Assembly (NCBI RefSeq): GCF_015714725.1
Contig: NZ_WBKM01000118.1
Location: 29,302-93,301 of the forward strand
Direction: 5' to 3'
DNA length: 64,000 nucleotides
Origin: Nostoc sp. WHI
GTDB lineage: Bacteria; Cyanobacteriota; Cyanobacteriia; Cyanobacteriales; Nostocaceae
Numbering within the stretch: position 1 is the first letter of the stretch; each line of letters starts with the position of its first letter. A program made the position numbers and the translations under genes. Shown one piece after another: positions 9,595 through 18,631 of this stretch. The notes beneath the pieces were generated by a model. That model did no database searches. It had not been told where the DNA came from and saw only the letters and a list, made by a program, of their open reading frames with translations.

Positions 9595-11404
9595 ACCTAT
9601 TGATGACAATCTCAAAAATTTGGTAGACGAAATAGAAGCGCAAAGCCTTAGTTTATCAGTTTTAGCAGCGCGTCAATTTCGCTATAGCTTGCGTCAAACT
9701 CCTGTAGAAGTAAATATCAAAGAACCCCGCCAGTTTAACGTACTCGAAGAATTTATTATCCGCGCTGCTATTGAATTTCAACCTCCGCCAACAGAGGATG
9801 AATTAGCATCTGTACTTGGGCTTGATTCTATATTTATCCAAACTACTACTGCAACTCTTCGGACATTACAAACTCTATCAGCAACATCGCCAATTACAGT
9901 CACTCCTGAAGGTCGTTTATTCTATGAGAAAGGCTCTGTACCACAGCCACCATATCTTGTACAGCTTAATGCTATTACAGACCCTTTAAGCGACAAAATC
10001 ACCTTTCAATCTGAATCCTTAAACGAGACAGTGATAAATTTGCCAGACTTGGCAGACTTTATAACTATTGATCATACAATTATTGATATTTCTTTGTTAC
10101 CGCTTGAGGAAATACAAAAAAGTATTCAAGCTTCAGGTTTAGCACTTCATGTCCCAGAAGAGGGAAAAATTGTCACTTCCTATAAGGTATTAGCTTCGAC
10201 TCAAAAAATTTGGAGAAAGATATCGTTTTTTGTTATCTTTGATTCCCTTGAGGATAAGTTGAGCATCCAAATAAGAAATGGAAAGCAAATTTTAGAGTCA
10301 GCATCAAATTGGTTAGAAGTGCTACACGCTGAAGGCAAAATATCTTTGCAAGCATTATGTAAATTGTCAACTGAAACCATCAATTTTCAACGTGAAGTCG
10401 TTCTCAAGGAAAAAAATGCTGAAATAGAAGCTAGACTCGAAAAGGTTCGCCAAAAGGCGCTAGAAACTGCCACAAAAACCAGTCAAAAACTAGATAATTC
10501 TACAGTGCTAGGTGAAGCTATACAGTTACGCAATGGACAAATTAGCCAAGCTTTTTCAGAAGTTTTAAATTCGGCTAAACGTCAGGTTTTGATTTATTCT
10601 CCTTGGGTGAATCAGGCAGTTGTCAATGACACATTTCTAACTCTGTTACAGAAATTAGCTAATCGCGGAGTTTGGATTTTAATTGGACATGGAATTTCGC
10701 GGCAACAAGAAGACGAAGATAAACCAATTCCACCAGAAGTAGAGAAAAAACTTCGAGCGATAAAAACACCTGATGGTTTACCATCTGTACAGGTTTTTTG
10801 GTTGGGAGATTCCCATGTTAAAGAAGTAATAGTTGATCAGGAAATCCATCTTTGTGGTTCTCATAACTGGCTATCTTATCGCGGCGATTACCTACCACGA
10901 GGTGAGTCAGTTTATAAAGTTACAATTCCCCATCAAGTCCAGGAAGCTTATGAATTTCTCGCTAATCGCTTCCAAAATCAGGCTCAAAAATTATGGCAAA
11001 ATGCTCTAGAAAACCGCGATTATAAACTGGCTGTAGAGTCTTTATGTGTGTGGGGTGCGCTATGTATGGAAGACATTGCACTCCAAAAGATAGAGCAAAA
11101 CAACTGGCTGGAACTTCTGCCTATATGGTTGAGTGTGGCACTTCAGGGGTTAAAGTCCAAGAATATACAACCTGATTCAGTAATTTTTAAGACAGCACTT
11201 TCGTTGCTGAATCAAGTTTCTATTGAAGAAGCTTTTATTGAGCCATTGCAAGAGGGATGGCGTAAAGTTATGGGCGCGATCGCAATTAACAATCCTCAAA
11301 TTGCTTCAAACTTACTTAGTGATGAAGTGTGGGCGCAGTTTCTACGTCTCAATATTGTTCAAAAGAGTGATTCACCTGCTGATTTTATTCTGTATCGCCC
11401 TTAA
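9572..11404 (+). CDS. PLD-family nuclease-like protein
   Basis: 610 aa from the ATG at 9572. This start is chosen because it is shared with the truncated paralogue at 6472; the longer frame from 9467 runs through helicase debris. The C-terminal third carries one HxKxxxxD motif, HVKEVIVD (H415, K417, D422), followed by GSHNW, preceded by a SPWVNQAVV strand. This is the phospholipase D/nuclease (PLDc_2) fold, normally needing two HKD motifs, so a homodimer is expected. The first 350 residues have no recognised domain; residues about 285-320 are likely coiled coil. With the SF1 helicase it probably formed a helicase-nuclease pair, perhaps defensive (inference). Confidence 0.8.
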   Translation: MFLAYSAKPIDDNLKNLVDEIEAQSLSLSVLAARQFRYSLRQTPVEVNIKEPRQFNVLEEFIIRAAIEFQPPPTEDELASVLGLDSIFIQTTTATLRTLQTLSATSPITVTPEGRLFYEKGSVPQPPYLVQLNAITDPLSDKITFQSESLNETVINLPDLADFITIDHTIIDISLLPLEEIQKSIQASGLALHVPEEGKIVTSYKVLASTQKIWRKISFFVIFDSLEDKLSIQIRNGKQILESASNWLEVLHAEGKISLQALCKLSTETINFQREVVLKEKNAEIEARLEKVRQKALETATKTSQKLDNSTVLGEAIQLRNGQISQAFSEVLNSAKRQVLIYSPWVNQAVVNDTFLTLLQKLANRGVWILIGHGISRQQEDEDKPIPPEVEKKLRAIKTPDGLPSVQVFWLGDSHVKEVIVDQEIHLCGSHNWLSYRGDYLPRGESVYKVTIPHQVQEAYEFLANRFQNQAQKLWQNALENRDYKLAVESLCVWGALCMEDIALQKIEQNNWLELLPIWLSVALQGLKSKNIQPDSVIFKTALSLLNQVSIEEAFIEPLQEGWRKVMGAIAINNPQIASNLLSDEVWAQFLRLNIVQKSDSPADFILYRP

Positions 11405-11592
11405 CCCATACTAGGATATTTTGCATACTTCAATAGTAATAATTTTTTGGAGGACAACTAATAAATCTGTCGTCCTGATTTCGCGTGAGTTGGCAATTAA
11501 ATGATTCTTAACCTTTGATTGACTTAAAGATAGATCCAGAGATTCGTCTTATTCGATACAATTTATAGGTAGAGAGAGCCGAGGAGAACAAG

Positions 11593-12732
11593 GTGGTTTT
11601 ATTAAAAGGCTTTGAGATTGAGATGTACACTGGCACGCCTCAAGGTGAAATCGTCGGTCTCTCAGACAAAATTGTTGCAGCTTTGGATGGATTTATGCGG
11701 GAGCCAGACAGCCGCAACGTGGAATACATAACCCAACCATCCCCTGATTACGAGAATTTATTGTGTGCTTTGCTGCGTCCCCGGCGGGAGTTGCGAAACT
11801 ACCTCGATCGCTTGGGCAATTACACCCTGATACCGGGGAGTACTTTGTCTTTGGGTGGGAGCGATCGCTTTCTCCGTTCCGATCCAGCTAACCCCTATCA
11901 TGACTACATTGAAAATACTTACAGTACGAAAGTAGTCACCGCTAGCGTACATATTAATATAGGCATCAGCGACCCGGAAGTATTAATGCGGGCGTGTCGG
12001 GTGATCCGGATGGAAGCACCTTTATTTCTTGCCCTCAGTGCCTCATCTCCTTTCCTGGATGGCAAAGCTACTGGTTATCACTCCACTCGTTGGGGAGTCT
12101 TCCCGCAAACGCCTACCCATGTGCCCCTATTTGCTAGCCACGCCGATCATATTCAGTGGGTGGAAAATCAACTCGCTGCTGGAACAATGCAAAACGTGCG
12201 GCATTTATGGACATCAGTACGACCAAATGGCGATCGCCGTCCCTATGACTTAAATCGGCTAGAACTGCGAATTTGCGATTTAGTCACAGATCCCATTGCC
12301 TTACTAGCCATTGCTGCCTTATTAGAAGCGCGTTTGTTGCAAATAATCGAAAATCCCAGCATCGATCCATTAACTCAAAGTACCTTCTCTCCTGAAGAAC
12401 TTGTCACCCTGACTGCTGAAAACGAAACTGCTGCTGCTGTTGGTAGTCTTGATGCTCAACTGAGGCATTGGCAAGATGGCAGAAGCATTGTAGCTAGAGA
12501 TTGGATTGCTCAAATGTACCAAGATGTTTGGGCGATCGCCAAACAACGAGGCTTTAGCTGTTTCCTTTCCCCTTTGCAGAAAATCCTCCGCGAAGGCAAT
12601 GAAGCTCAACAGTGGTTGCAGTTACACACAGTTGGTTTTGACAGCCAGCGCGTTATCACTCAAGCTATTGTTGCCACCCAAGAACGCGAAATCGAACTCG
12701 AAAACAAATTGTGTTCGTCCCTGCTGGCTTAA
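11593..12732 (+). CDS. gshA: Glutamate-cysteine ligase, cyanobacterial type
   Basis: 379 aa. It catalyses ATP-dependent joining of glutamate and cysteine, the first step of glutathione synthesis, in the cytoplasm. The sequence starts KGFEIEMYTGTPQGEIVGLS and contains the conserved NVEYITQPSPDYE, GSTLSLGG, ASVHINIGI and SVRPNGDRRPYDLNRLELRICDL blocks seen in cyanobacterial GCS2-like ligases. Start codon is GTG with a purine-rich GAGGAGAACAAG just upstream. The length agrees with cyanobacterial homologues. No glutathione synthetase gene is nearby. It is followed by a 7-bp repeat array and a hairpin. Confidence 0.9.
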   Translation: MVLLKGFEIEMYTGTPQGEIVGLSDKIVAALDGFMREPDSRNVEYITQPSPDYENLLCALLRPRRELRNYLDRLGNYTLIPGSTLSLGGSDRFLRSDPANPYHDYIENTYSTKVVTASVHINIGISDPEVLMRACRVIRMEAPLFLALSASSPFLDGKATGYHSTRWGVFPQTPTHVPLFASHADHIQWVENQLAAGTMQNVRHLWTSVRPNGDRRPYDLNRLELRICDLVTDPIALLAIAALLEARLLQIIENPSIDPLTQSTFSPEELVTLTAENETAAAVGSLDAQLRHWQDGRSIVARDWIAQMYQDVWAIAKQRGFSCFLSPLQKILREGNEAQQWLQLHTVGFDSQRVITQAIVATQEREIELENKLCSSLLA

Positions 12733-12742
12733 CTCAAGAGGC

Positions 12743-12826
12743 AGGGAGTAGGGAGTAGGGAGTAGGGAGTAGGGAGTAGGGAGTAGGGAGTAGGGAGTAG
12801 GGAGTAGGGAGTAGGGAGTAGGGAGT
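12743..12826. repeat. 7-bp tandem repeat array, AGGGAGT x12
   Basis: Twelve perfect copies of AGGGAGT plus a partial thirteenth lie immediately after gshA. Such short tandemly repeated repetitive sequences of 7-bp period are typical of heterocystous cyanobacteria. There are no spacers, so it is not a CRISPR array. Confidence 0.95.
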
Positions 12827-13006
12827 AGGGGGGACGGGAGGTAAAAAGGGGAAAGACTTACTGCAACTTCTAGCTTGCTTTCTTGCCCACGTCCTCTGTC
12901 TTCAGACAAATGGTAAATTTTCTGGGAGATACCACTAACCCTAAAGGACACTAGCACTTAACCTTCTCTATATAAAACTTAATATTTCCTAATTTTAACC
13001 AAACAT

Positions 13007-13030
13007 CCTCTCAGGCATTGCTCTGGGAGG
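13007..13030 (+). terminator. Hairpin followed by T-rich run, likely gshA terminator
   Basis: CCTCTCAG pairs with CTGGGAGG (one G-U) around an 8-nt loop and is followed by GTTTGTACTTTGTTTT. It lies downstream of gshA and the repeat array and upstream of trmL. Confidence 0.55.
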
Positions 13031-13167
13031 GTTTGTACTTTGTTTTAAAAATCTAATCAATAGCCAGTATTTTATTATTATTAACAAAACCTATGAATAG
13101 CCTCTACCTTTTGGTAGATTCTACATTTGCGATAATTTTTTTATACAATACGTAAATTATACGGACA

Positions 13168-13629
13168 ATGACTCAGGTAGTTTTAGTTAACCCGCAAATT
13201 CCTCCGAATACAGGTAATATTGCTCGTACTTGTGCAGCTACGGGTACAGAGTTACATTTAGTCGGGCCTTTAGGATTTGAAATTAGCGATCGCTACCTCA
13301 AAAGAGCTGGATTAGATTACTGGCCTTATGTAAAACTACACTATCACGAATCGCTAGAAGCCTTTAAAACCTTACATCAGGAGCGTGGAGGCAGATGGTT
13401 AGGTTTTACAGTCGGTGGAAAGTTGAATTACGCCAGCTTTCAGTTTCAAGCCGATGATTGGCTGCTCTTTGGTAGTGAAACCACTGGCTTACCACCAACA
13501 ATTCTGTCAGATTGTGATGCTACCCTTTATATTCCGATGAGCCAACCTGGAGTTCGCAGCTTGAATCTGTCAGTGAGTGTGGCAATTGGTTTATTTGAAA
13601 CCCGTCGTCAGTTAGGCTATTTACAATAA
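13168..13629 (+). CDS. trmL: tRNA (cytidine/uridine-34 2'-O)-methyltransferase
   Basis: 153 aa SPOUT-family enzyme that methylates the wobble ribose of some leucine tRNAs using S-adenosylmethionine. The family motifs are clear: PQIPPNTGNIARTCAATG near the N-terminus, LLFGSETTGLP, and the knot-forming IPMSQPGVRSLNLSVSVAI near the C-terminus. Length is normal for TrmL (about 150-160 aa). It starts at ATG after an A/T-rich upstream region and is transcribed alone. Confidence 0.92.
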   Translation: MTQVVLVNPQIPPNTGNIARTCAATGTELHLVGPLGFEISDRYLKRAGLDYWPYVKLHYHESLEAFKTLHQERGGRWLGFTVGGKLNYASFQFQADDWLLFGSETTGLPPTILSDCDATLYIPMSQPGVRSLNLSVSVAIGLFETRRQLGYLQ

Positions 13630-14358
13630 TTGTTTACCTTGATATTCACAAGTATATTTACTTATGCTATATTCAAGTATCTATTAGACAAATGATTTGT
13701 GGCGGCAAAAACTTTCTTAGTTACCGTAAGAATGTGTAAAGCAATATACCTAAAAATGGGTTTATTTGCAAATTGTAGTGGAAGATACTTACAAGCAATG
13801 GAAGGTTATTATAAGAAATCTGTATATAAGACTTGGGATATTGCCAAATTTGAATGATAAATATTGATGAATTGGAAGCATCCTAAATTGGGGAACCAAA
13901 GGGCTAAAACCCAGTTGTGCTTGATATTTGAGCTATTTTGGCTCAATGAACGCTAGAGAGCAGCTAAAAAGCAACCGATAGTTCATACGGTTGTTTTTTA
14001 GGGAATAATCAACGTAAAGTCTCGTGTTGAGAAGACGGATTCGGTAGAAATATCTTGAAGATATCTACAGCAGGGGGCATCACTTTTACAGAAGTCGCAG
14101 CAATTTAATTCTCAGCAGCGACTATGGACTTGGCAAATAATTTGTCCAGTCCCCGCGATTGACGCAAGACAGGCGCGGACAATGGTAAAAAGTAAAACGT
14201 CCTAAGTGGTGTTAGGAGTGGTTCTGAGAAGTAAACACAGCAAACTTTAAGTTTTGCTAATACGTGTGAACTTGTCTAAATCAGAGAAGCAGGTTAATCT
14301 TGCGTAAGCATCTCTGGTGAATGTGATCTTGATCTATCGTTCGTTGTGATCTAAACCA
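13630..14358 (+). promoter_or_regulatory. Long non-coding leader upstream of the LysM-M23 gene
   Basis: About 730 bp without a credible gene. It contains GGGGAACCAA at 13890-13899, a small hairpin TTGAGC/GCTCAA at 13928-13946, the long terminator-like hairpin listed separately, and a self-complementary ATATCTTGAAGATAT further on. Structured RNA followed by a terminator and then a cell-wall hydrolase gene is the arrangement of riboswitch-type control. c-di-AMP (ydaO/yuaA) leaders are known before such genes in cyanobacteria, but the match here is only partial and I do not assign the class. Confidence 0.4.
13966..13999 (+). terminator. Strong Rho-independent-type hairpin
   Basis: A 12-bp stem (AAAAAGCAACCG with CGGTTGTTTTTT, one G-U pair) around a 10-nt loop ends in six Ts. 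By symmetry it could also act on the other strand. It is 340 bp after trmL and 360 bp before the M23 gene, so it may end a leader or small RNA made in this gap. Confidence 0.7.
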
Positions 14359-16716
14359 TTGACTAGTATCCAACTGAAAAATCGAGGTCAGTTAAGCGCT
14401 AGTGATCATAGGAGGTCGTCTTTGAAACGAGCATTGAAAAAGAGAGTAAAAGCTGTGTTGAACAATAACCCCAGCAGCGATGATGCCCCGGTAGAACTGC
14501 TAAATGTGATAAATCCAAAAATTAACCGCCGGGTGCGGACAAAAGCCGCGATGATTGGCTTGGCAATCTCTATGGGAGCAACCAGCCTTTTGGTGACTCG
14601 ACAAAGCGATCAAGCCCAAGCAGCAGTGCCTGTAGGTAGCCAAAAGGCAACTTCAACGATTCCTGCTGCTAACATTGAGGTGAAATTTGCCTCCACAAAG
14701 CTGGAGTCCCAAGCAATCTCATCAGCGAGCGTGCCGGAAAATCCTGTGATCGTGGAACCAACCGCAGTCTCACAAGTGCCTGGGCTTGAAGCTAAATGGC
14801 AAGTTGCGGCCAATGGAATGTCTTTGCCAGTTCCTGCATCAGCAACGTTTTCCCAGGCAACACCAGTTTATAAAAATTCCACCTACCTGAAGCCTCAAAT
14901 AGCACAGGGATTGAGCAATACCTTAGCTGAGACTAGTTTTCCAACAGTCAACAAGCTATCTAACTCTAGTGCTGATGGTATTGAGGGCAGTACAGAGGAT
15001 GCATCGGTGAGTGTCCTACCACAAACAGTGGCAACATCTGGCGCAGCCAACAGTGAAATAAATGCACAACTTAAGGCGCAACAAGAGTTCGCACTGAATC
15101 GTTTACAAGAAAAATCGAATCGTTTAAGAAAGAGTCTGGCACAGTTGCGGTCTGGGGAAACCAAAAATTTATCACAAGCTGATATAGCTTTGGTGCAGCC
15201 AACAACTGTAGTTGAGAAGACTGCATTAGCCCAGTCGGACACTTCTGACGATGCAACCCAAGCAAACCTGATATCGAGGTTAAAACAGAAGACACAGACG
15301 AGTGTAGTTGTCCCAGCTACACCAACATTGATCGCGTCTTCGACTCGAATAGCCTACGAAGTTAAGCCTGGAGATACATTAGCAGCGATCGCCAGCAGAT
15401 ACAAGACTTCAGTATCAGAACTAGCTAGGGCAAATAACCTCAGCAACCCAAATGAACTGCAAATTAGTCAAAAACTAATTATTCCTGCCGCTCAAGTTGA
15501 GGCAAGTGTAGCTACTAAGCCTACTTTCGTAGAGTCCAGTAATACTCCAAAGTTGGCCAGCTACCCTGTGAACATTGGTAGTGCCAACTCGTATCTACCT
15601 GCTCCACAATCACCAACTATTGCCGACAACAGCAGCATTACCGTCCCTACACCGGTAATTGCGAACAAGCAGATTCAGGCAAATAGTACGACCGACTTAG
15701 AAATAGCTCCCACCCCTGCTACCTCCTATGCCGTAGGTGGTGACACCCCAGTGCCAAAAGTTTTTGGCGAAATGCAGCCGCCTAAAACACCAGCAAATAG
15801 GGTAGCAAGGGCAAACAATAACAATAATGACCGTTTGCGGGGCTTACAAGCAGAAATCCAGAGGTTACAGCAGAAATATCGCGCTCAACAGTCTGGGAAC
15901 TTAGTTGTGCCAGCAGCTACCGAAACTAATAATGCTGCGATGCTCACTCCTGTTTCTAGCCCCAATAATTTCACTGTACCTAACCCCGCAGTTCGACCAA
16001 ATAGTGTAGCGATACAAATTCCAGTTCCTACACCTATGAGAGCTAACTTTAGCGCTCAACCAATTAAGTCCCAATTCCGTGCTACTCTCCCGGCTAACGA
16101 TCCAGTAAACCCAGATTTCTTGCCCAGTCTAGGATCTGCTAGTCAATGGACTCCCTCTAGCAATCCATCTGGAACAAGGGTTACAACGCCTTCTGGAAGA
16201 GTAAATAGCTCTGATTCATTAGGAAAGATGCGGGGAAGGACAGTTTCTCCACAGGTACTACCGCCTTTGGCAGCAGTGGATCAATATTTGCCCAGGCAGA
16301 TTGACGAACTTACACCTCCTCCATCTTCTTCATCCATAGCTTACACCTGGCCAGCAAAGGGTACTCTCACCTCTGGCTATGGCTGGCGCTGGGGTAGAAT
16401 GCACAAAGGAATTGACGTTGCTAACTCCACTGGCACCCCAGTTGTCGCCTCAGCTGAGGGTACGATAGAAAAAGCTGGCTGGAATAAAAGTGGTTACGGC
16501 ATCCTTGTCCAAATCCGCCATCCTGATGGCAGCACGACCCGCTATGCTCATAACAGCAAACTTCTGGTGCAAGCTGGTCAGCAGGTAAATCAGGGAGACA
16601 CAATTGCTTTAATGGGTAGCACTGGTCACAGCACTGGCCCACACACCCACTTTGAAATCCACCCATCAGGTAAGGGTGCCGTTAATCCAATAGCTATGTT
16701 GCCGGAGCGCGTGTAA
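14359..16716 (+). CDS. LysM + M23 peptidoglycan endopeptidase
   Basis: 785 aa. A basic N-terminus is followed by a membrane anchor at about 63-82 (AAMIGLAISMGATSLLV). A long Ser/Pro/Gln-rich linker follows, then one LysM domain at about 331-375 (YEVKPGDTLAAIASRY) that binds peptidoglycan. A C-terminal M23 lysostaphin-type metallopeptidase carries the zinc motifs HKGID (H682, D686) and HTHFE (H762, H764). It probably cleaves peptide cross-links in the periplasm. The start is TTG; the basic ALKKRVKAV segment resembles homologues and makes this start plausible. A hairpin follows the gene and a long leader precedes it. Confidence 0.9.
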   Translation: MTSIQLKNRGQLSASDHRRSSLKRALKKRVKAVLNNNPSSDDAPVELLNVINPKINRRVRTKAAMIGLAISMGATSLLVTRQSDQAQAAVPVGSQKATSTIPAANIEVKFASTKLESQAISSASVPENPVIVEPTAVSQVPGLEAKWQVAANGMSLPVPASATFSQATPVYKNSTYLKPQIAQGLSNTLAETSFPTVNKLSNSSADGIEGSTEDASVSVLPQTVATSGAANSEINAQLKAQQEFALNRLQEKSNRLRKSLAQLRSGETKNLSQADIALVQPTTVVEKTALAQSDTSDDATQANLISRLKQKTQTSVVVPATPTLIASSTRIAYEVKPGDTLAAIASRYKTSVSELARANNLSNPNELQISQKLIIPAAQVEASVATKPTFVESSNTPKLASYPVNIGSANSYLPAPQSPTIADNSSITVPTPVIANKQIQANSTTDLEIAPTPATSYAVGGDTPVPKVFGEMQPPKTPANRVARANNNNNDRLRGLQAEIQRLQQKYRAQQSGNLVVPAATETNNAAMLTPVSSPNNFTVPNPAVRPNSVAIQIPVPTPMRANFSAQPIKSQFRATLPANDPVNPDFLPSLGSASQWTPSSNPSGTRVTTPSGRVNSSDSLGKMRGRTVSPQVLPPLAAVDQYLPRQIDELTPPPSSSSIAYTWPAKGTLTSGYGWRWGRMHKGIDVANSTGTPVVASAEGTIEKAGWNKSGYGILVQIRHPDGSTTRYAHNSKLLVQAGQQVNQGDTIALMGSTGHSTGPHTHFEIHPSGKGAVNPIAMLPERV

Positions 16717-16755
16717 TTATTGGCTGTCTGTAACTAAATCATTGCTTTGTTAGTT

Positions 16756-16774
16756 GAGGGAGTTTACCTCCCTC
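16756..16774 (+). terminator. Terminator of the M23 gene
   Basis: GAGGGAG and CTCCCTC form a 7-bp stem with a TTTAC loop, followed by ATTTGCTTTCT, 40 bp after the stop codon. Confidence 0.7.
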
Positions 16775-16880
16775 ATTTGCTTTCTATTAACTCAACAGGT
16801 ATGAAAGCTGGAAAAAATTGCAAAAGGGCTAGCCTTAAGCAAATTTCTATGCTAAAGTAGTAAATGACTTGAAGATATAT

Positions 16881-16954
16881 GGCTCAGTAGCTCAGTTGGT
16901 TAGAGCGCGGGACTCATAAGCCTGAGGTCGTTGGTTCAATTCCAACCTGAGCCA
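16881..16954 (+). tRNA. tRNA-Met (CAT anticodon)
   Basis: Full cloverleaf of 74 nt: acceptor GGCTCAG/CTGAGCC, D-arm GCTCAGTTGGTTAGAGC, anticodon loop CTCATAA, T-arm TTGG-TTCAATT-CCAA, discriminator A. The genome encodes no CCA. The anticodon CAT can be elongator Met or Ile2; the first base pairs suggest elongator Met rather than initiator. The anticodon stem has an A-G mismatch at its loop end. Its 3' part is the attachment site of a small integrated element. Confidence 0.92.
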
Positions 16955-17077
16955 CTTTAAAAGTAAGACTACATAAGGGTTTCAGCTTCTAGTCATCAGT
17001 AGTACTAGGGAGCTGAATTTGTGTATAAGGCTCTTTTGACTATAAAATGACTATGCTTATTCAACAGCGTGATAGTC

Positions 17078-17182
17078 ATGAAAGTTGGAATTGAAGCCTT
17101 GGAAGGTCGTTTAAGATTAAGATTTCCTAGAGTTTTATTCAATGGTAATCAGAAATACTTATCTTTGAATTTAGCTGATTAA
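17078..17182 (+). pseudogene. Truncated tyrosine integrase, N-terminal 34 codons
   Basis: The frame reads MKVGIEALEGRLRLRFPRVL then FNGNQKYLSLNLAD and a stop. It resembles the N-terminal (Arm/SAM-like) start of cyanobacterial phage-type integrases. The catalytic R-H-R-Y domain is absent. Its position about 120 bp from the tRNA 3' end, inside the 54-bp direct repeats, supports the assignment. Confidence 0.65.
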
Positions 17183-17195
17183 AAAGTTTTTAAGC

Positions 17196-17483
17196 ATGAA
17201 ATACGGCAACCTCATTATAGCTACTTTATTATCCATTACTTCATCTGCAATACCTCCAGCTTTAGCCCAAGATTCCCTAATGGATAGAGAGTTTAGACGA
17301 AGACAAAGAGACTATGAGCAGCTAAATACCCAAAACCAGATAAGATACCTTGAGTTTCAAAATGATGCTGCTAAACAAGCTGAACAACAAAAACAGTTAA
17401 TTTTAATTGGAGTTGGTGTATTAATAGTAGGAGGTTTAGGTGGGGTATGGTTCTACAATAGGAAATTTAAATCACCATCCTAA
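17196..17483 (+). CDS. Small exported, C-terminally anchored protein
   Basis: 95 aa. A signal peptide is visible at 1-24 (LLSITSSAIPPALA, cleavage likely after ALA). A charged Gln/Arg-rich helix of about 40 residues follows, then a membrane segment at about 67-86 (LILIGVGVLIVGGLGGVWF) with a short basic tail. No family recognised. It begins 14 bp after the integrase remnant and is cargo of the tRNA-Met element. Confidence 0.55.
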   Translation: MKYGNLIIATLLSITSSAIPPALAQDSLMDREFRRRQRDYEQLNTQNQIRYLEFQNDAAKQAEQQKQLILIGVGVLIVGGLGGVWFYNRKFKSPS

Positions 17484-17590
17484 GTTCTAATGATAAGTTC
17501 CCAAATGCGATCGCTCACTAATTTGATAGCTAACTGCATCTGGGAAATAATTTCTTACCTTATTGAGTTGTATTACTTGTGATAGCTTTT

Positions 17591-18193
17591 TTATGAGCTA
17601 GTGGTTCTAATCTCTTGCGTTTTTTTTAAATGGTAGTCCCAGCCATCACTATTCGGGTTATTATTTTCTTGCTTAATTTGGTACATTGTGAAATCAGAAA
17701 CATCCCAAGTTACCCCTTCATGAAGAAAACTTTCATAACTTGGAGGATCTATTGGATAACCTCTTTTTGCTAACTCCTGTATATCTTTGTTATCAATTCT
17801 AGCCGTAGCTTCATATTGACTAGAACCTGGGTAAGGAGAAGATGGCTCAGAGTAAATACGAAACAGAGAACACTTGATTTTTTGTGCTGGTAAAAATGAA
17901 TTTCCTGATCTTAGTATTAGCTCAAGATCCACATCTTCATATTCTTTATGTTGTGTATTTGACTGCATAAACATTTCTAAGTTTTCTATGTATTTTTTTT
18001 CAGTAACTTTATTATGTGAAAAAGTTACTTGTACTTTAGAGCCATCTGGATTTTCCCATGTCAAAACTGTAGGGATATAGTTTGCCCAATCTTCATGATT
18101 GTCATCATCTGGATCACCAAATATTTTCTTAACATCCGCCTCCCACATACCTAGATGAATCTCATCAAAAGCCTCTCTGCTAACATTAGCCAT
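17591..18193 (-). CDS. Hypothetical protein with BamE/SmpA-like N-terminal motif
   Basis: 200 aa, no signal peptide or membrane helix. The N-terminal segment FDEIHLGMWEADVKKIFGDPD resembles the GMxxxEVxxxLGxPD signature of BamE-like folds, and LTWENPDGSKVQVTFSHNKV continues the expected beta strands. The remainder is unassigned. It is cargo of the tRNA-Met element and is more A/T-rich than neighbouring housekeeping genes. A role in outer-membrane assembly is not supported. Confidence 0.5.
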   Translation of the reverse strand: MANVSREAFDEIHLGMWEADVKKIFGDPDDDNHEDWANYIPTVLTWENPDGSKVQVTFSHNKVTEKKYIENLEMFMQSNTQHKEYEDVDLELILRSGNSFLPAQKIKCSLFRIYSEPSSPYPGSSQYEATARIDNKDIQELAKRGYPIDPPSYESFLHEGVTWDVSDFTMYQIKQENNNPNSDGWDYHLKKTQEIRTTSS

Positions 18194-18500
18194 AGAAATT
18201 TTTACTCCATAGTGCAGGACAATTAACCAGACTCTTAGAGAGATAAGAGCCTAATGATGCTTGGTTTTAGTAACCTGCCCAAGTAACTCTGTGGCTGTAG
18301 TTTCCTTAGATACCACAACACGTCAACTTTATTGACCCAAGAGTTATTTATTACTTACAAGCTATATCAACTTTACCTAATGAAAATATTAGTGTCAATG
18401 ATTACTCAATATCATAAAATTATAAAACAGGTGTTGACTATTACCTGACTATGAAATAAGATACCTGGAGCTGAGATGCTTATATAGTTGGCTTTATTTT

Positions 18501-18554
18501 GGGACTCATAAGCCTGAGGTCGTTGGTTCAATTCCAACCTGAGCCACTTTAAAA
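18501..18554 (+). repeat. Duplicated tRNA-Met 3' segment (attachment-site copy)
   Basis: 54 bp identical to 16909-16962, comprising the anticodon loop through discriminator and nine flanking bases. It lacks the acceptor 5' strand and D-arm, so it cannot be a tRNA. It marks the far end of the integrated element. Nine bases further on, a lone TAGACCTCTTGCA (18563-18575) matches the ends of the small inverted-repeat element at 25634. Confidence 0.85.
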
Positions 18555-18631
18555 TTTATAAATAGACCTCTTGCAAATGTTATCGGCCAGTCATTCATGC
18601 ACCCATAGTTTGATTGATCTTAGAACCTCGA

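Larger units (their letters stand above)
16909..18554. mobile_element. Relic of a tRNA-Met-integrated element (about 1.6 kb)
   Basis: A 54-bp stretch covering the 3' part of tRNA-Met plus ACTTTAAAA (16909-16962) is repeated exactly at 18501-18554. Between the copies lie the truncated start of a tyrosine integrase next to the tRNA, and two cargo genes. This is the layout left by site-specific integration into a tRNA gene, with an intact tRNA on the left and a duplicated 3' end on the right. The integrase is broken, so the element is presumably fixed. Confidence 0.75.

Noticed and set aside
12743..12826. Array resembling a CRISPR
   Set aside because: The repeats are 7 bp and directly adjacent with no spacers; no cas gene is in the window.
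13880..14000. Definite c-di-AMP riboswitch
   Set aside because: Only short blocks agree with what I remember of the consensus; reported as a possible leader instead.
18501..18554. Second tRNA-Met
   Set aside because: Only the 3' part is present; without the D-arm and 5' acceptor strand it cannot fold.
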